Shown in pieces: positions 49,935 through 59,710 of a DNA stretch of 64,000 bases. Each line of letters opens with the position of its first letter. Within the stretch, counting starts at the first letter, position 1. The stretch is from positions 1,284,413 through 1,348,412 of the forward strand of contig OX438751.1 in NCBI GenBank assembly GCA_949316235.1. Direction: 5' to 3'. The notes under the pieces were generated by a model. It ran no database searches. It was not told where the DNA came from and saw only the letters and a list, made by a program, of their open reading frames with translations. The translations under genes were made by a program, and so were the position numbers. Origin of the DNA: Oegoconia quadripuncta. Its lineage: Eukaryota > Arthropoda > Insecta > Lepidoptera > Autostichidae.

Positions 49935-52900
49935 CTACAGTTCGTTGCTCAGGTTTGCCTCTTTGAGGAATTGGATAATTTTCCTGGCACCGATGGTTTT
50001 TATCTCATCCGGGTGTAATAAGTGGCTGCCCAGGTGGATATTGCGTTTACGCATTAGCGGGCCACATTCACACAGCAGATGTGCAGGTGTTTCCTCTGCG
50101 AGGAGGCAAAATCTGCACATTCCTGTTTCTCGGAGCCCTATGTTGAGCATGTGTTTGCTCAGACAGCAGTGTCCCGTTAGTGCCCTTGTGAGAATGCGTA
50201 AATTGTTCCTACTGAGTGCCAGCGCTTCGCCGGCCGCCTTCTTGTTGAAGGCTTTGATTAGTGATTTGGAGTGTGTTAAACCTGGCGTGTTCGTCCAGAG
50301 TTTAAGAGCTGCTTGGGTGCACCGGTTCCTTAGGGTAAGGCGAATTAGGCTTTTTGAGATACCGCAGAAAGGCTCAGGGCCGTACTGGGATCCGCTAGCC
50401 CCCAATTTCGCTAGTTCGTCGGCTTTTTCGTTGCCTTCGATGCCTGCGTGCCCCGGGACCCAACGAATAAAGACCCTGTTTGTTTTGCACAGGGTATTTA
50501 AAGTAAGCCTGCAGTTTTCAACCAGCCTTGAGACAATTTTGTCTGAGTCTAGGGCCAAAAGAGCCGCCTGGCTATCTGAGTGGATGTAGATGGTATGGTT
50601 GACGTAGCGTTTGTGTAGAATGATTTCCGCACACTCTAATATGGCGTATACCTCTGCTTGGAATATGGAGGCATGTTTCCCAAGATTGGTACTGGTTTTG
50701 AATCTAGGCTGCTCTCCATATACCCCACAGCCAACGTCACAACCTGACTTAGAGCCATCGGTGTACCATTTTAGGCTCCCGGGTTTCCAAGTAATTCGTT
50801 CAGTTAACCAATCCTCTCTATGAGGAATTTCTACTGTGAATAGCCTGCAGAAATCGTACTTAGGAATCATGGCGTCGGTCACCATGCCTAGAATTCGGTC
50901 CTCCAGTACCGAGCTTTGGAGAGTTCTCAGTGACTGGGAGAGCCAGTTCTTCCTCGAATGGTTCAATACTCTTAGCATGCTAGCACCGACTTCGCTCTTG
51001 ATGAAGAGGTGTAAGGGTGGAAGGTCGAGCAAAGCGTTTAGAGCTGCTCCCGGTGAGGTCGACATGGCTCCCGTGGCTATTAAACAAGCAGTTCTTTGTA
51101 GACTGTTAAGTTTGGAGATTGCAGTCGTCTGGGTGGTCTTGCTGTGCCAGACGACTGAGGCATACGTTATCATTGGCCTCACAATGGCTGTGTAGAGCCA
51201 TAGGACGATTTTGGGATTGAGACCCCATTTTAGTCCTGCCAGACGACTGCATGTGCATAGGGCTGTTTTAGCCTTTCGCAAGACTCCGTTCAGGTGGCTG
51301 TTCCAGGTCAGTTTCTGGTCAAAAATTATGCCCAGATACTTGACCTCAGCGGAGAATGGAATGGTTGTGCCGTCCAGGCGGGAGGGAGCCAATCGGTCTA
51401 GCTTCCGCTTCCTGGTAAAGGGCACGATAACAGTTTTATCGGCGTTTATAGATAGGCTGTTCTCCCTGCACCATCGACTGATCGTGTCGAGTGCTTTTTG
51501 CATAAGGTACGAGATAGTACTTTGGCAGTTGCCTCGTATAGTGATCACCAGGTCGTCCGCGAAGCCTTCGGCGTCTATGCGAAGTTCCGCCAGCTTATGC
51601 AACAGCTCATCTACGGCGAGGGTCCATAGGAGGGGTGATAGGACACCACCTTGGGGACAACCTCTGGTGTTTGCGACTTCAAGCTGGGCTCCATGTAGCT
51701 CCAGCTTGACAGTCCTGGTTGAGAGCATCGTTTCGACCCATCTACTAGTGGTGGGGTCCACTGACTTGTGAGCGAGGCCCTTCATCAGTGTCCGGATGGG
51801 CGTGTTGTCGAAGGCTCCCTCAATATCTAGAAAAGCGCATAGTGCGATTTCTTTATCGTCCAATGCCTTTTCTACCCTGTCAGTCAAGTTTAGAAGGGCG
51901 GTTTCCGTAGATTTACCTCTACAGTAGGCATGTTGGTTGTTGTGTATGGGTCGTTCAATCAGTACCCCATCTCTGATATACCTGTCCAGCACTTTCTCCA
52001 GAGTCTTTAGGAGGAAGGAGGTAAGACTTATCGGTCTGAAGGACTTGGGTGCTGCGTAGTCCTTCTTACCAGCCTTAGGTATGAAGATGACCTTGGCAGA
52101 GGTCCACTGTTCTGGTAAGTATCCAAAGGCGTAACTCGCTCTGAAGATTTTCACCAGATAGGGCAGTAAGATATCCGCACCTTTTTGTAGCAGGACCGGC
52201 AGGATTCCGTCGACCCCGGCGGATTTGTACGGTTTGAAAGAGTTGATAGCCCACCTCACTTGTCCTGGTCTGATCACCCTGGCGGCAGTGCTCCAGTCCT
52301 CGTTGCGAGGTCTATGTGGAATGCTCATCCGTTCGGGCTTGCTAGATTGCAGGCGTAGAGCCCCAGGAAAGTGTGTCGATACCAACAGTTCCAACGTTTC
52401 TCCTTCGTTGGTAGTGAAGGAGCCATCTGGTCTCTTTAATAGACCTACTGGTGTAGGCTGGGTTTTCGAAAGAATTTTGTGGATTCTGGCTCCTTGAGGC
52501 GTGCTATTGACTTCCTCGCAGAATTTCCTCCATGATTCTCTCTTAGCCCGCCTAATCTCCTTGTTGTATTCCGTCAAGGCTTTCCTGTAGACCTCCCATT
52601 CGAGAGTCTTTTTAGCCTTGTTGAACAGTCTTCTGGTTTTCTCTCTTAGCTTTTTCAGCTTAGAGTTCCACCAGGGAACTTTACGCTTAGAGGTCCTTGT
52701 TTTTAGAGGGCAGCTTTCTTCATAGGCAGATTTGATACCTTCTGAAGTTGTCGCCACTGCTAGTTCAAGGCTCTCAATGGATTTAATACTGTTTGGAAAC
52801 GTTTCCAGGTTCCACCTTAGTTTGTCACAGTAGACATCCCAGGCGGTACACCTAGGGTTTCTAAAACATACACTGTTGTAGGCCAAAGCGGCCTTTAGGT

Positions 52901-53570
52901 TGTAACAGATGTGTCTGTGGTCAGACATGGATGCTTCATTACTTACCCTCCAGTCTTGCATGTGCCTGGATAGGTTTGCAGAGGCGACGGTGATGTCGAG
53001 GACTTCTTGTCGGGCTTTTGTCACGAAGGTTGGAGTGCAGCCTCTGTTGAGAAGTTCTAGAGAGTTGGTTAGCAGAAAGTCGTTTAGCAACTCACCCCTA
53101 TCGTTGACGTCCGTGCTCCCCCAGGTGGTGTGGTGAGCGTTTGCGTCGCACCCCACCAGCAGCTCCGCGTTGTGTTTCCGGGCGTAGTCGACCACGGGGG
53201 CGAGATCTGCTGAGGGGTCACTCTTCTCTCCAGGCAGGTAGGTCGAGCATATGATTACTCTGGACCCACTCCACCCTTTGAGATTAACATAGGCTGCTAC
53301 CAAGTCGTCGGTGCATAACTCTGTAACAGGCAAGAACTCAATATTTTTGTTAAAGATAATGCATGCTCTGGGCCTTAACCCCTTAGTGTTAAAAAGAATC
53401 TTACCAGCAGCGTTGAGGCCCGATACGGTTGAGTTGGCAACCCAGGGTTCTTGTATTAGAGCGAGGTCGTACTTCTCCTCTGCAAGACAGCGCTCCACGA
53501 TCGCAGCAGCTGCTGCGGCATGGTGGAGGTTAGCTTGCAGGATCCTCGCTAGGGTTCCCTGGGCCGCCAT
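49935..53570 (-). CDS. LINE ORF2: endonuclease-reverse transcriptase-RNase H
   Basis: 1211 residues, uninterrupted. Domains in order: apurinic-type endonuclease (about 8-235; ILQANLHHAA, IQEPWV, GCDANAHH, SDHRHI), which nicks the target; a linker with basic helices; reverse transcriptase (about 430-720; SAGVDGI, RPISL, FLDIEGAFDNT, PQGGVLSPLLW, catalytic FADD in AEGFADDLVI, then VKYLGI); RNase H (about 945-1075; WYTDGSKSG, FQAEVYAI, HSDSQAAL, WVPGHAGIEGNEKADELA); and a C-terminal zinc-knuckle-like C-x2-C-x7-H-x4-C (CRFCLLAEETPAHLLCEC). Catalytic residues of all three enzymes are visible. The ATG overlaps the ORF1 stop as TAATG, implying coupled re-initiation. Predicted to be retrotransposition-competent. 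Confidence 0.95.
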   Translation of the reverse strand: MAAQGTLARILQANLHHAAAAAAIVERCLAEEKYDLALIQEPWVANSTVSGLNAAGKILFNTKGLRPRACIIFNKNIEFLPVTELCTDDLVAAYVNLKGWSGSRVIICSTYLPGEKSDPSADLAPVVDYARKHNAELLVGCDANAHHTTWGSTDVNDRGELLNDFLLTNSLELLNRGCTPTFVTKARQEVLDITVASANLSRHMQDWRVSNEASMSDHRHICYNLKAALAYNSVCFRNPRCTAWDVYCDKLRWNLETFPNSIKSIESLELAVATTSEGIKSAYEESCPLKTRTSKRKVPWWNSKLKKLREKTRRLFNKAKKTLEWEVYRKALTEYNKEIRRAKRESWRKFCEEVNSTPQGARIHKILSKTQPTPVGLLKRPDGSFTTNEGETLELLVSTHFPGALRLQSSKPERMSIPHRPRNEDWSTAARVIRPGQVRWAINSFKPYKSAGVDGILPVLLQKGADILLPYLVKIFRASYAFGYLPEQWTSAKVIFIPKAGKKDYAAPKSFRPISLTSFLLKTLEKVLDRYIRDGVLIERPIHNNQHAYCRGKSTETALLNLTDRVEKALDDKEIALCAFLDIEGAFDNTPIRTLMKGLAHKSVDPTTSRWVETMLSTRTVKLELHGAQLEVANTRGCPQGGVLSPLLWTLAVDELLHKLAELRIDAEGFADDLVITIRGNCQSTISYLMQKALDTISRWCRENSLSINADKTVIVPFTRKRKLDRLAPSRLDGTTIPFSAEVKYLGIIFDQKLTWNSHLNGVLRKAKTALCTCSRLAGLKWGLNPKIVLWLYTAIVRPMITYASVVWHSKTTQTTAISKLNSLQRTACLIATGAMSTSPGAALNALLDLPPLHLFIKSEVGASMLRVLNHSRKNWLSQSLRTLQSSVLEDRILGMVTDAMIPKYDFCRLFTVEIPHREDWLTERITWKPGSLKWYTDGSKSGCDVGCGVYGEQPRFKTSTNLGKHASIFQAEVYAILECAEIILHKRYVNHTIYIHSDSQAALLALDSDKIVSRLVENCRLTLNTLCKTNRVFIRWVPGHAGIEGNEKADELAKLGASGSQYGPEPFCGISKSLIRLTLRNRCTQAALKLWTNTPGLTHSKSLIKAFNKKAAGEALALSRNNLRILTRALTGHCCLSKHMLNIGLRETGMCRFCLLAEETPAHLLCECGPLMRKRNIHLGSHLLHPDEIKTIGARKIIQFLKEANLSNEL

Positions 53571-54892
53571 TACTTCGTGAAGTCTCGCAGGCGAAGGTGG
53601 GTCGACTTATTGGGTTTGCGTTTCCCTTTTTGGGGACCTTGTTGCCGTCCACCGTCAGGGTGCTCCCTCTGCGTCCCACGACCTGCGCCACTTCTGCCTC
53701 TGCCTGGAGTTCTGCCCCTCGGGTTTGAAGGCTTTGATCCCGATGTACCCGGGATGGGTAGCACTTCTCTCCGCGGGGGCGCTGCTCCAGTTGGGGTGGC
53801 GGAAGACGGTCCCGCGACCTCAGGGGAACTAGCTTGCTCGCCCTTGAGTTTAAACAGGATCGTCTTGAACCCTATCCTGGCCTTGTACTCCGCTGCTTTG
53901 AGGGCTTCTACGGAGGGCTCGTCGAGGGAGAAGGTCACTATTCGACCTCCTTCTCTAGTCCCTTCGTGCAGCACCTTCCACAGCTCGGTGTTGAGGCCAG
54001 AATTTTGTACCCGAAGTAGCGTGAGGGCACTAGTGATAGATTTCGCCTCGCTATTCGGTATAAAAGTCGTGGCTGCAAGAGGCTTCGGCAGTTCACTCTC
54101 ACTGAGGATCGTGAGCTGCGCCTCCGGCCACGGCTTTAGCTTCGGGATCTCTTTCGCAAGCCAGTCCTTACTCGCCTGGTTTTCGCAGGTCACTAGGAGC
54201 CAGCCTGGCTTGAAAGAGAGACCCAGAAACTTGGGACCTGCCCCTTTGGTGCTCATATTGGCGATGGCCGCCAACAGCCCCTGGTGGACAAGTACCATCT
54301 GGTCTTCACTCATGGGTTCCGAATTGCGGATCCCCACTCGTGAGGAGCTAGCCACGTCCTTGAAGCTGGGTTTGGCTGCAGAAACTACAGCGCTTTGCTC
54401 AGCAGGGGACGTAGCTACAATCCTAGGAGCCTTTTTAGTTTGCTCCTTAGGCGACTCTTCCTCCGAGCGTGCACGCTTCAGCGTTTGCGACTCGCGAGGA
54501 GGTTTTGGAAGCGGTATGTCCTTCCACGGCTTTTTGGAAAGTTCCAGGGCTTCTTCAAACCCGACCCTTTCCATCAGCTGTTTTAGGCGCTTCCGACGAG
54601 CACCCGATAGGCGTTCTCTGGACGACCTTTTGGGTTTTTCCGCTGGGTTCGTTTCCGTAGGTTTGCACGAGGCGTCATCGCCTCCGTCATCCTTTCGGTT
54701 CGATCCCTCAGCATGTGGAGTTTTACTGGGCGAGTTGGAGGCTACGACAGCACTCTCCGCCACAGATACAAAGCCGTCCTGGATTTCGTCCAGGGCAGCA
54801 CTGATGCACTTAATAGAAATGTCAGAATTCTCCATAGAGTTCCCACGAGTAGCTAGGGAAAGGGTGGTCCACAAAGCGGCAGAGCCCCGCAT
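53570..54892 (-). CDS. LINE ORF1: RNA-binding/gag-like protein with DUF4780-like domain
   Basis: The frame is open from 55030 to the TAA at 53572-53570, but the upstream part has no ATG (an in-frame TAG precedes a TTG). The first ATG is at 54892, giving about 440 residues; the next Met is 19 codons on. The N-terminal half is Ser/Lys/Arg-rich and low-complexity. The centre (from QMVLVHQGLLAAI to IVTFSLDEPSVEAL) carries the W-LLVTCENQASKDWLA ... LNTELWKVLHEG pattern that I recognise as DUF4780, common in insect retrotransposon ORF1 proteins. The C-terminus is Gly/Arg/Lys-rich. No CCHC zinc knuckle is present. Probably coats element RNA. Confidence 0.85.
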   Translation of the reverse strand: MRGSAALWTTLSLATRGNSMENSDISIKCISAALDEIQDGFVSVAESAVVASNSPSKTPHAEGSNRKDDGGDDASCKPTETNPAEKPKRSSRERLSGARRKRLKQLMERVGFEEALELSKKPWKDIPLPKPPRESQTLKRARSEEESPKEQTKKAPRIVATSPAEQSAVVSAAKPSFKDVASSSRVGIRNSEPMSEDQMVLVHQGLLAAIANMSTKGAGPKFLGLSFKPGWLLVTCENQASKDWLAKEIPKLKPWPEAQLTILSESELPKPLAATTFIPNSEAKSITSALTLLRVQNSGLNTELWKVLHEGTREGGRIVTFSLDEPSVEALKAAEYKARIGFKTILFKLKGEQASSPEVAGPSSATPTGAAPPRREVLPIPGTSGSKPSNPRGRTPGRGRSGAGRGTQREHPDGGRQQGPQKGKRKPNKSTHLRLRDFTK

Positions 54893-55030
54893 GCCGCCCG
54901 AAGGGCTAGATACATCTCCGATTCGCCCTGGTTTCGGAGAGACACCGTTAAAGACTGAGCTACCCCCCAGCCACGCATCCCTCGGCACGGTACGTTTGAC
55001 ACCTTGGATTGGGGATGACCTTTTCGCCAA

Positions 55031-55181
55031 CGACTAGCAAGAATCCGGACGTTGCCAGAGATTTACTAGTCGTTGCCCAGGATACACCGGCCCAGGGTTT
55101 CCGTTCAAGAGGGATCTAGAGATCCCACCTTGACTGAAAACCTCCAAGGCAACACGTGGAGGTAGATCATCTTCGTATCCC
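55031..55181 (-). promoter_or_regulatory. LINE 5' UTR and probable internal promoter
   Basis: 151 bp between the inferred 5' end and the open frame, or about 290 bp to the first ATG. Full-length LINEs carry their promoter in this position; no specific element was identified. Confidence 0.45.
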
Positions 55182-55193
55182 TAGAAACATCTT
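55182..55193. repeat. Target-site duplication, 5' side of the LINE
   Basis: TAGAAACATCTT, identical to 49833-49844, which fixes the element's 5' end at 55181. Confidence 0.9.
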
Positions 55194-55479
55194 ACGATGA
55201 TATGAGGAAACAGTCGGGTATTATAGTGTGTATACCGTGTGGGTCAGAATGGCGGGTGCATTGATCCAGAAACGATCATGTTATATACCACAGAAAAGTA
55301 CCCACAATGAAAATCAATGCACCTCCATGAAACGGGAGCAATCACAATAACAAGGTGAGCCGCGGTCCCGACGGTCAGAATCGCGGGTGCATGCCGAAAA
55401 CGAATGCAATAGAATAGCTACAGTTAGCAATAGAATAGCTAGAATAGTACAGTTGTATGCAATAAATAAATTCTGATTC
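55194..55479. other. Intronic DNA right of the LINE
   Basis: It contains an internal direct repeat: 'gtcagaatggcgggtgcattg' (55243) and 'gtcagaatcgcgggtgcatgc' (55374). Nothing else recognised. Confidence 0.4.
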
Positions 55480-55930
55480 TGATTTGCCTAATTGTGTTCT
55501 ATTATTATCATCAAAAATGATTCTAAATTACTTTGCGCAATAGAGAGTTTTGTATTTTATTGTTATAAATTGTAATTTAATATGAGAATCTGACATTATT
55601 AATAATTAGTTAAATTGACATATTGTTATGTATTGTTATTTAATTGTATTTGACACAACATATATGAGGTAATATGATATTAATTCAGTTTTAAATGTAA
55701 CATTGTAATATTTAAAGTTATTCAGAGTTGACACAATGTTGTCGTTTATCGTGTCTATTTATAATCGTTGCATGAATTTTTAATTCTGTTTTTATATTTT
55801 AAATATTTGTACGCCCTAACAGGCAGATTTTGTTGGGCTACTTACCTATCTACAAAATAAGACAAAGGTCTTATTACAGATAAAGATCTGTATACCCAAT
55901 ATCAAACAAATAAATAATTTTCTTTCTTTC
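55480..55930 (+). mobile_element. Family-T tail and another LINE 3' UTR
   Basis: 55485-55562 is the last part of family T ('gcctaattgtgttctattattatcatcaaaaatg', 'gcgcaatagagag'). 55800-55925 has 'cgccctaacaggcagattttgttgg' and 'acaaaggtcttattacagataaagatctgtatacccaat', the layout of a CR1/Jockey-like LINE 3' UTR ending in an (AAATA) run. Noncoding. Confidence 0.5.
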
Positions 55931-56260
55931 TAAGCTCTTGTCGGTGGAGTCCTCTCCACACTTCTCTAAATTCCGCCTTTTCTTTGACTTCCTATACACG
56001 GCAAACTGTTATTATATAATCGATAATTTAAAACAAAACCGACCTATTACAGAAATTGTCTGAAACTTTAATAACCCTGCTACACAGTCTGTGCCCTGCT
56101 ATTAACCTGCGGCTGTCCAAATTAAATAATAATATAGTCCGGTCGGAAATACGTCCGACCTAAAATAACTTCGATAGCCAACATGTCCAACAGGAAATAG
56201 GTAGTATAAACTGCATTTCTCATAACCAGGCTATTTCACAATTAATAATAAAGTATTATC
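55931..56260 (+). other. Repeat copy and unassigned intronic DNA
   Basis: 55935-56000 matches 46080-46145. The rest is unassigned. Confidence 0.4.
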
Positions 56261-56578
56261 CGCCTCCGTGGCTCAATGTAAACAACATGGGGTTTGGGTG
56301 TCGGAGGTCGCGGCTTCGATCCCCAGCGGGGTACATGTTTAAGTACTCGGTTTGGTTAGTGGTAGGGCATTTAAAATGTCCGCCTGGCTAGCTACCACCA
56401 TCTTATCTAAATCTGCCGCCAAGCAGCAATGTTGTGTTCCAGTTGTCAGAGATAAGATAGCCAGTCCCCCAAATGTGTGGGGTTTCCGGGTCAGTACGCT
56501 TCCACCTTCGACCTCATCTTCACTCAACATCAGGTACGATTGAGGTCATATACCAACCGGTTGTGCATAAAAAAAATA
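56261..56578 (+). mobile_element. tRNA-headed SINE, family B, near full-length
   Basis: Head CGCCTCCGTGGCTCAATGTA with B-box-like GCTTCGATCC, full body, end 'gttgtgcataaaaaaaat'. A short deletion removes 'taatagcattg' in the middle. Confidence 0.8.
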
Positions 56579-56884
56579 AAAAAATATTAAGCCTTTTTTT
56601 TATGCACTACCTATGTTTGTATTTTTTTTTTTGTAATATAAAAACCATTTTTTTAAAAGAGCAACCTCTCGAGTTTCTTGCTTGTTCTTCTCAGGGGAAA
56701 TAGCCTTTTGAACAAGCAGTAGCTTTAAAAATGTATAATCTGACCTCATTAAGTGTACCCTGTGTAGGTACCTACAAAATAAAGCATTTTTGACTTTGAC
56801 TTTGGCAGAAGACATTCAAATGTTGGCTTTAAATAAATTCATTACCATCACTATATCAGAGAATATGTCCAACCTAATTATAGG
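56579..56884 (+). mobile_element. Family-J-like 3' end with (TTTGAC)n tail
   Basis: 56670-56810 runs from 'cttgttcttctcaggggaaatagccttttgaacaagcag' to 'aaataaagcattttt' and GACTTTGACTTTGG. It resembles family J in layout but has a different simple-repeat end, so it is a related subfamily. Confidence 0.5.
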
Positions 56885-57141
56885 ACAAATTGGTGTAGTG
56901 GACAGTGATCCCGTTTGCGAAACCAACCGGTTGCGGGTTCGAATCCCGCGAGGGGTGAATGTTTGTGTGATGCATTCGAACATTTATTCCCGAGTCATGG
57001 ATGTTTATTTACCTAAATATTTATGTATGTATCTCCTATGTTTTAATCCAGGGTCTACCTTAAACCAATTTTCATCCACCTCCGTTCATCCGTTTTGCCG
57101 TGATTGAGCAAACAAACAAACATCCAAACTTTCGCATTTAT
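56885..57141 (+). mobile_element. Chimeric SINE: family-C head with RTE-type tail (family D)
   Basis: The head GGTGTAGTGGACAGTGATCC and GGTTCGAATCCCGCGAGGGG belong to family C. After 'tatgtatgtatctcctatgtt' it runs into 'ccagggtctacctt', 'ttcatccgttttgccgtgattgagc' and 'catccaaactttcgcatttataa', an RTE-type tail. That tail is the source sequence of the 137-bp minisatellite unit. Confidence 0.7.
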
Positions 57142-57149
57142 AACATTAA

Positions 57150-57400
57150 TAAATAATAATAATAATAATAAATAATAAATATTTCGGACACTTACACCAA
57201 TCATCTAGTCCCAAACTAAGCAAAGCTTGTGCTATAGATACTAGATAACGGATAAACATACATAAATATTTATATAAACATCCATGACTCAGGAATAAAT
57301 GTTCATATTCATCACACAAACATTTACCCGTCGCGAGATTCGAACCCGCAACCGTTGGTTTCGCTGACAGGGTCACTATCCACTACACCAATCGGTCGCC
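57150..57400 (-). mobile_element. tRNA-headed SINE, family C, with target duplication
   Basis: Full minus-strand copy with an (AAT)n tail at 57150-57177 and complete head, flanked by AACATTAA at 57142-57149 and 57401-57408. It inserted at the very end of the family-D SINE. Confidence 0.85.
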
Positions 57401-57408
57401 AACATTAA

Positions 57409-57814
57409 CATTAACATAAAAAGCTAACATTAGTTAGACAAGTCGCTAAATCGGTCGAATAAATTGTTATTTTTCTTATTTCACAGCTAAAGGAAAAAAT
57501 TGGAATATCATTAATATCCAGTTGTGTTCAAACTTATTTCTACAAATAAACATAACTTCACGACCATTACCCCGAATGGGGTGATCAGAGATATCCCAAA
57601 CAATAGTGTTTGGGTGTTCCAAACATTAAAAGTTTAACGATCGAAACAACATCCACGGTTCACCTTATGGAAATTAACAGAAATGCACACGTGAACCCAT
57701 CGCCGTTGAAACGTGCAAAACTATTATGGTTTTTTGGTGAAAAGTCCCATAGACTCCTTTTACGACACCCACGGGAAGAGAAGGGTTGGTTCTGTTCTAT
57801 TCGAGTGCCGAAAC
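57409..57814 (+). repeat. Unassigned DNA and family-P repeat
   Basis: 57575-57725 matches 48790-48960 in direct orientation ('catcgccgttgaaacgtgcaaaa'). Confidence 0.55.
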
Positions 57815-57964
57815 CATTATTATTATTAAATTCTTTATTGCACACAAAAGTAAAATACAAAGAACATTTGACGTATATGATGAAGTGTACAAAGGCGGTC
57901 TTATCGCTGATAGCGATTTCTTCCATACAACCTCAGTTAAAGAAGCTTTTTATAAAATAATAAA
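57815..57964 (-). mobile_element. Family-T retrotransposon tail (inverted)
   Basis: 'aaattctttattgcacac' and 'aaaggcggtcttatcgctgatagcgatttcttccatacaacc' (57891-57932) form a minus-strand family-T 3' end with an (ATT)n tail. Confidence 0.65.
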
Positions 57965-58185
57965 ACCATTAAATAATAATAAATAAATATTTCGGACACC
58001 AATCATCTAGTCCCAAACTAAGCAAAGCTTGTGCTATGGATACTAGATAACGGATAAACATACATAAATATTTATATAAACATCCATGACTCGGGAATAA
58101 ATGTTCGTATTGGGGTAAATGGGATTCGAACCCGCAACCGTTGGTTTCGCTGACAGGGTCGCTATCCACTACACCAATCGGTCGC
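57965..58185 (-). mobile_element. tRNA-headed SINE, family C
   Basis: Minus-strand copy with small deletions ('ggacaccaatcatc' lacks 'cttaca'; part of the region before the B-box is lost). It ends 'aatcggtcgcc'. It lies directly behind the family-T tail. Confidence 0.8.
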
Positions 58186-59099
58186 CAAATGTTTCGAATA
58201 AATAAAAGATCATCTATGTAACTAGCTACTTAGTCTTGAGTTTGTCAGTTTATTGTCTATGGTGAATTTGGTAAAGTTACAGATGGAACCCTTAAGACAC
58301 GAGTCCTACTATTTCCCATACTCTATGTATAATTTTAATTTTGCTTCCTATAACATATTTTTTGCGGTGCACGCAGAGGGTCGGTCGATTTTTCTGGTTC
58401 GGAAGTCAGCAAGTCATCAATCACCCGCAGGCTCGCCTCTGGTTGGCTCCTTGCAGTTTCCATTATCAATATACTTAGATACCTACGTATTTTAAAATAA
58501 GAGATTGCTTTTCGTGTGTACTATTGGCGTTTCGTATGAAGAAGACTGTTTTCTCCATACAAACATTTTTGATTTTTTTTTTGGGAACGGCAAATCCAAA
58601 TTTAGCAAAAGTTTGTGTGTATTATCGGATAACATTAAGTTAAGTATAGGCAGCGTTAAATTTTAAATGTAACCGCTTTATAAAAGTTTCAGCGAATCTA
58701 AGAAATGATTATGGCAAGCACATGAAAAGAGCTCTGTTAAATTTTTTTTTATTATGTGATTTAGCCCAGAAATTAAAAAATATTTAATGTGAAATCTTGA
58801 AATAATATTCCATTTTCCAAATAAAAAACAAATTTGGATATAGCTTTGAAAATCGCAGGAATTGGTTCATATGATTAACGAAGAAAAAAAACATTTCATA
58901 GGTAAAGACCCAATATTAACAACATTTTTTGCAATTAGTGGTCGGTAGAAATCGACAAAGATATTTGGCCGTTGATGCTGTCTTTTACCTTATGTTGTGT
59001 GTGTAAATAAAGGGATAATATTGTGCAGCAAAAGACAATAATTTGATTGTGCATAAATGAAAGAAGGTTTACTTATAAGTGTGTGGTTTAAATACACAT
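58186..59099. other. Intronic DNA, nothing assigned
   Basis: An 80-codon frame at 58253-58495 has no known motif. AT-rich otherwise. Confidence 0.35.
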
Positions 59100-59710
59100 A
59101 ATTATGAGTGGGGTGACTTTGAAAGATAGAATCAGGAATGTAATTAGGGAGTTAAGTGTGAAAGAAGACGTAGGTAGAGGCAAAGATTGAAAAAGGCATG
59201 CTGAGATGGTTTGGACACGTGGAGAGGATTATTTATTTATTTTTATTTTATTTATTTTTATTTTATTTATTTTTAGGATTACTAACAAGATTGACACATA
59301 CCAATCCAATGTGGCAAAAACGCAGTTGTACACAGTGCATGCGCCACCTTAATTATAAGTAACCACGACATGCAAATATTTGTAGCGGTAGACATTAAAC
59401 AATATTATATGAAACATGTTCAGAAATTAAATAAATGTCAAAGAAATCAATACTTGAAATTATTGAAAGAAAACTAACGAAAGAGATATACGAAGCGAAT
59501 GTGAATGGTATATAGTGTTGGTAGGGGAAGTCCACGGCGAACGTACCATGATCGAATCGGGGACATCGTAAAGAAAGGCCTAATCAAGAGTATCCTAAAC
59601 CGACGAGCATGTATGAACAACCTTATGAGAGTGAATGAAGTAGAAGAGGTGTATCAGGATCGTTGCAAGTGGAAATCTGTGGTCTCTGCCTACCGCTACG
59701 GGTAACAGGC
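59100..59710 (+). pseudogene. RTE-type reverse transcriptase C-terminal relic, split
   Basis: 59102-59228 ('ggtgactttgaaagatagaatcagg...ctgagatggtttggacacgtggagagga') and 59478-59710 match the relic at 10005-10395. The second half keeps an open frame with SVGRGSPRRTYHDRIGDIVK then NRRACMNNLMRVNE and W-KSVVSAYRYG. Between them, 59229-59477 is unrelated DNA that starts with a (TTTAT)n run, apparently an insertion. Confidence 0.65.

Larger units (their letters stand above)
49833..55193 (-). mobile_element. Full-length two-ORF LINE (with RNase H) including 12-bp target duplications
   Basis: Element body 49845-55181 (5337 bp) on the minus strand. It is flanked by TAGAAACATCTT at 49833-49844 and again at 55182-55193. 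In sense direction it starts GGGATACGAAGATGATCTAC, then a 5' UTR (55181-55031), ORF1, ORF2 and a 90-bp 3' UTR ending in CATACAATACAATAC rather than poly(A). Both ORFs are uninterrupted. An APE-type endonuclease, reverse transcriptase and RNase H in one protein place it in the I/R1/LOA-like group. It lies antisense inside the CUB-gene intron. Confidence 0.93.

Noticed and set aside
49945..53580. Several plus-strand ORFs opposite LINE ORF2
   Set aside because: Shadows of the 1211-codon minus-strand frame, which carries all the endonuclease, RT and RNase H motifs.
53577..55037. 486-codon plus-strand open frame opposite LINE ORF1
   Set aside because: It is the complement of a GC-rich low-complexity ORF. 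The minus-strand product has recognisable retrotransposon features and the plus-strand product has none.
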